This document shows, piece after piece, positions 4,851 to 5,089 of a stretch of DNA of 5,089 bases. The stretch spans positions 1-5,089 of the forward strand of contig JACRAA010000111.1 of NCBI GenBank assembly GCA_016213595.1, written 5' to 3'. The notes below the pieces were generated by a model. It saw nothing but the letters and a program-made list of their open reading frames with translations, searched no databases and was not told where the DNA came from. The first letter of the stretch is position 1. Each line of letters opens with the position of its first letter. Made by a program: the position numbers and the translations under genes. The stretch is from Actinomycetota bacterium. Its GTDB lineage: Bacteria; Actinomycetota; Actinomycetes; Propionibacteriales; Propionibacteriaceae.

Positions 4851-5089
4851 TCCTTGCCCGACACCCCGGCTGACGCGAACGTCGCCATCTCGCGCAGGAT
4901 CTTCGCGGAGGCCTGGACGACGGGCAGCGCGGTGAGCGCGCCGGAGCCCTCGCCGAGGCGCAGGTTCATCGCGAGGATCGGTCGAAGGCCAAGGCTGTCG
5001 AGGGCTGCCCGGATGCCGGGCTCGGCGCCGTCGTGACCTGCGATGAGGTAGCCGCGAGCATCGGGGCACATGGCGACGGCCGCCAGCGC
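4847..5089 (-). CDS. cobT: Nicotinate-nucleotide-dimethylbenzimidazole phosphoribosyltransferase, C-terminal part (5' end outside window)
   Basis: Cytoplasmic enzyme that makes alpha-ribazole 5'-phosphate from nicotinate mononucleotide and 5,6-dimethylbenzimidazole, supplying the lower ligand for CobS. The last 80 residues are visible, open to the window edge. They hold ALAAVAMCPDARGYLIAGHD at the start of the fragment, where GYLIA(G/S)H plus AEP is typical, and LRLGEGSGAL at fragment residues 43-52. The Glu in GEGSGA (fragment residue 47) corresponds to the catalytic base described for Salmonella CobT (Glu317). The C-terminus with REMATFASAGVS is also family-like. The TGA at 4847-4849 overlaps the cobU ATG at 4848-4850. 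An internal ATG at 5071 is not the start, as conserved sequence continues upstream. Any promoter or B12 riboswitch for the operon lies beyond the right edge. Confidence 0.93.
   Translation of the reverse strand, partial: ALAAVAMCPDARGYLIAGHDGAEPGIRAALDSLGLRPILAMNLRLGEGSGALTALPVVQASAKILREMATFASAGVSGKE

Noticed and set aside
4851..5069. Upstream in-frame extension of cobU (73 more residues)
   Set aside because: It is Arg/Pro-rich, unlike any CobU N-terminus, and lies over the cobT coding sequence on the same strand in another frame. The P-loop starts right after the ATG at 4850.
3425..5089. Cobalamin riboswitch for the cob operon
   Set aside because: The operon's 5' end lies beyond the window, and the gaps between cobT, cobU and cobS are overlaps or one base, leaving no room for a riboswitch.

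Overview
This window is GC-rich chromosomal DNA with tightly packed genes and strong third-position G/C bias. GTG is used as a sense codon throughout, several start codons sit a few bases after a TANNNT-like -10 box, and the RibD_C-type reductase and the cobT-cobU-cobS order have an actinobacterial look. I infer a high-GC actinobacterium and cannot name the genus. I see no rRNA, tRNA, insertion sequence, CRISPR array or prophage gene, and no stretch over 300 bases without a gene.

Left to right: (1) bases 3-485 (+) are the 3' end of an ABC-transporter permease of the binding-protein-dependent family. (2) 535-777 (+) is a small 80-residue protein of unknown function, probably read from a leaderless mRNA. 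(3) 831-1580 (-) is a RibD_C-type pyrimidine reductase family protein that converges on gene 2. (4) 1743-2348 (+) is a second, shorter member of the same dihydrofolate-reductase-like superfamily, divergent from gene 3 across a 162-base shared promoter region. (5) 2443-3417 (+) is a cation diffusion facilitator (CDF) of the subgroup that resembles eukaryotic SLC30A9/ZnT9. (6) Seven bases beyond its stop, on the opposite strand, ends a cobalamin operon running cobT (partial, 5089 to 4847), cobU (4850-4203), cobS (4201-3425).

The three cob genes work together in the last steps of adenosylcobalamin synthesis (nucleotide loop assembly). CobT makes alpha-ribazole phosphate from dimethylbenzimidazole. 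CobU phosphorylates adenosylcobinamide and then converts it to the GDP form. CobS joins the two halves at the membrane. The cobT stop overlaps the cobU start (ATGA), and cobU and cobS are one base apart, so all three are probably one translationally coupled transcript. The remaining genes are separate single units or parts of units outside the window.

Nothing here amounts to a new multi-gene system. The points most worth a second look are a tandem, Trp-marked heptapeptide repeat inserted in CobU, the non-canonical metal-site residues in transmembrane helix 5 of the CDF transporter, the hairpin and four-codon ORF in front of that transporter gene, and the divergent pair of RibD_C-fold genes.
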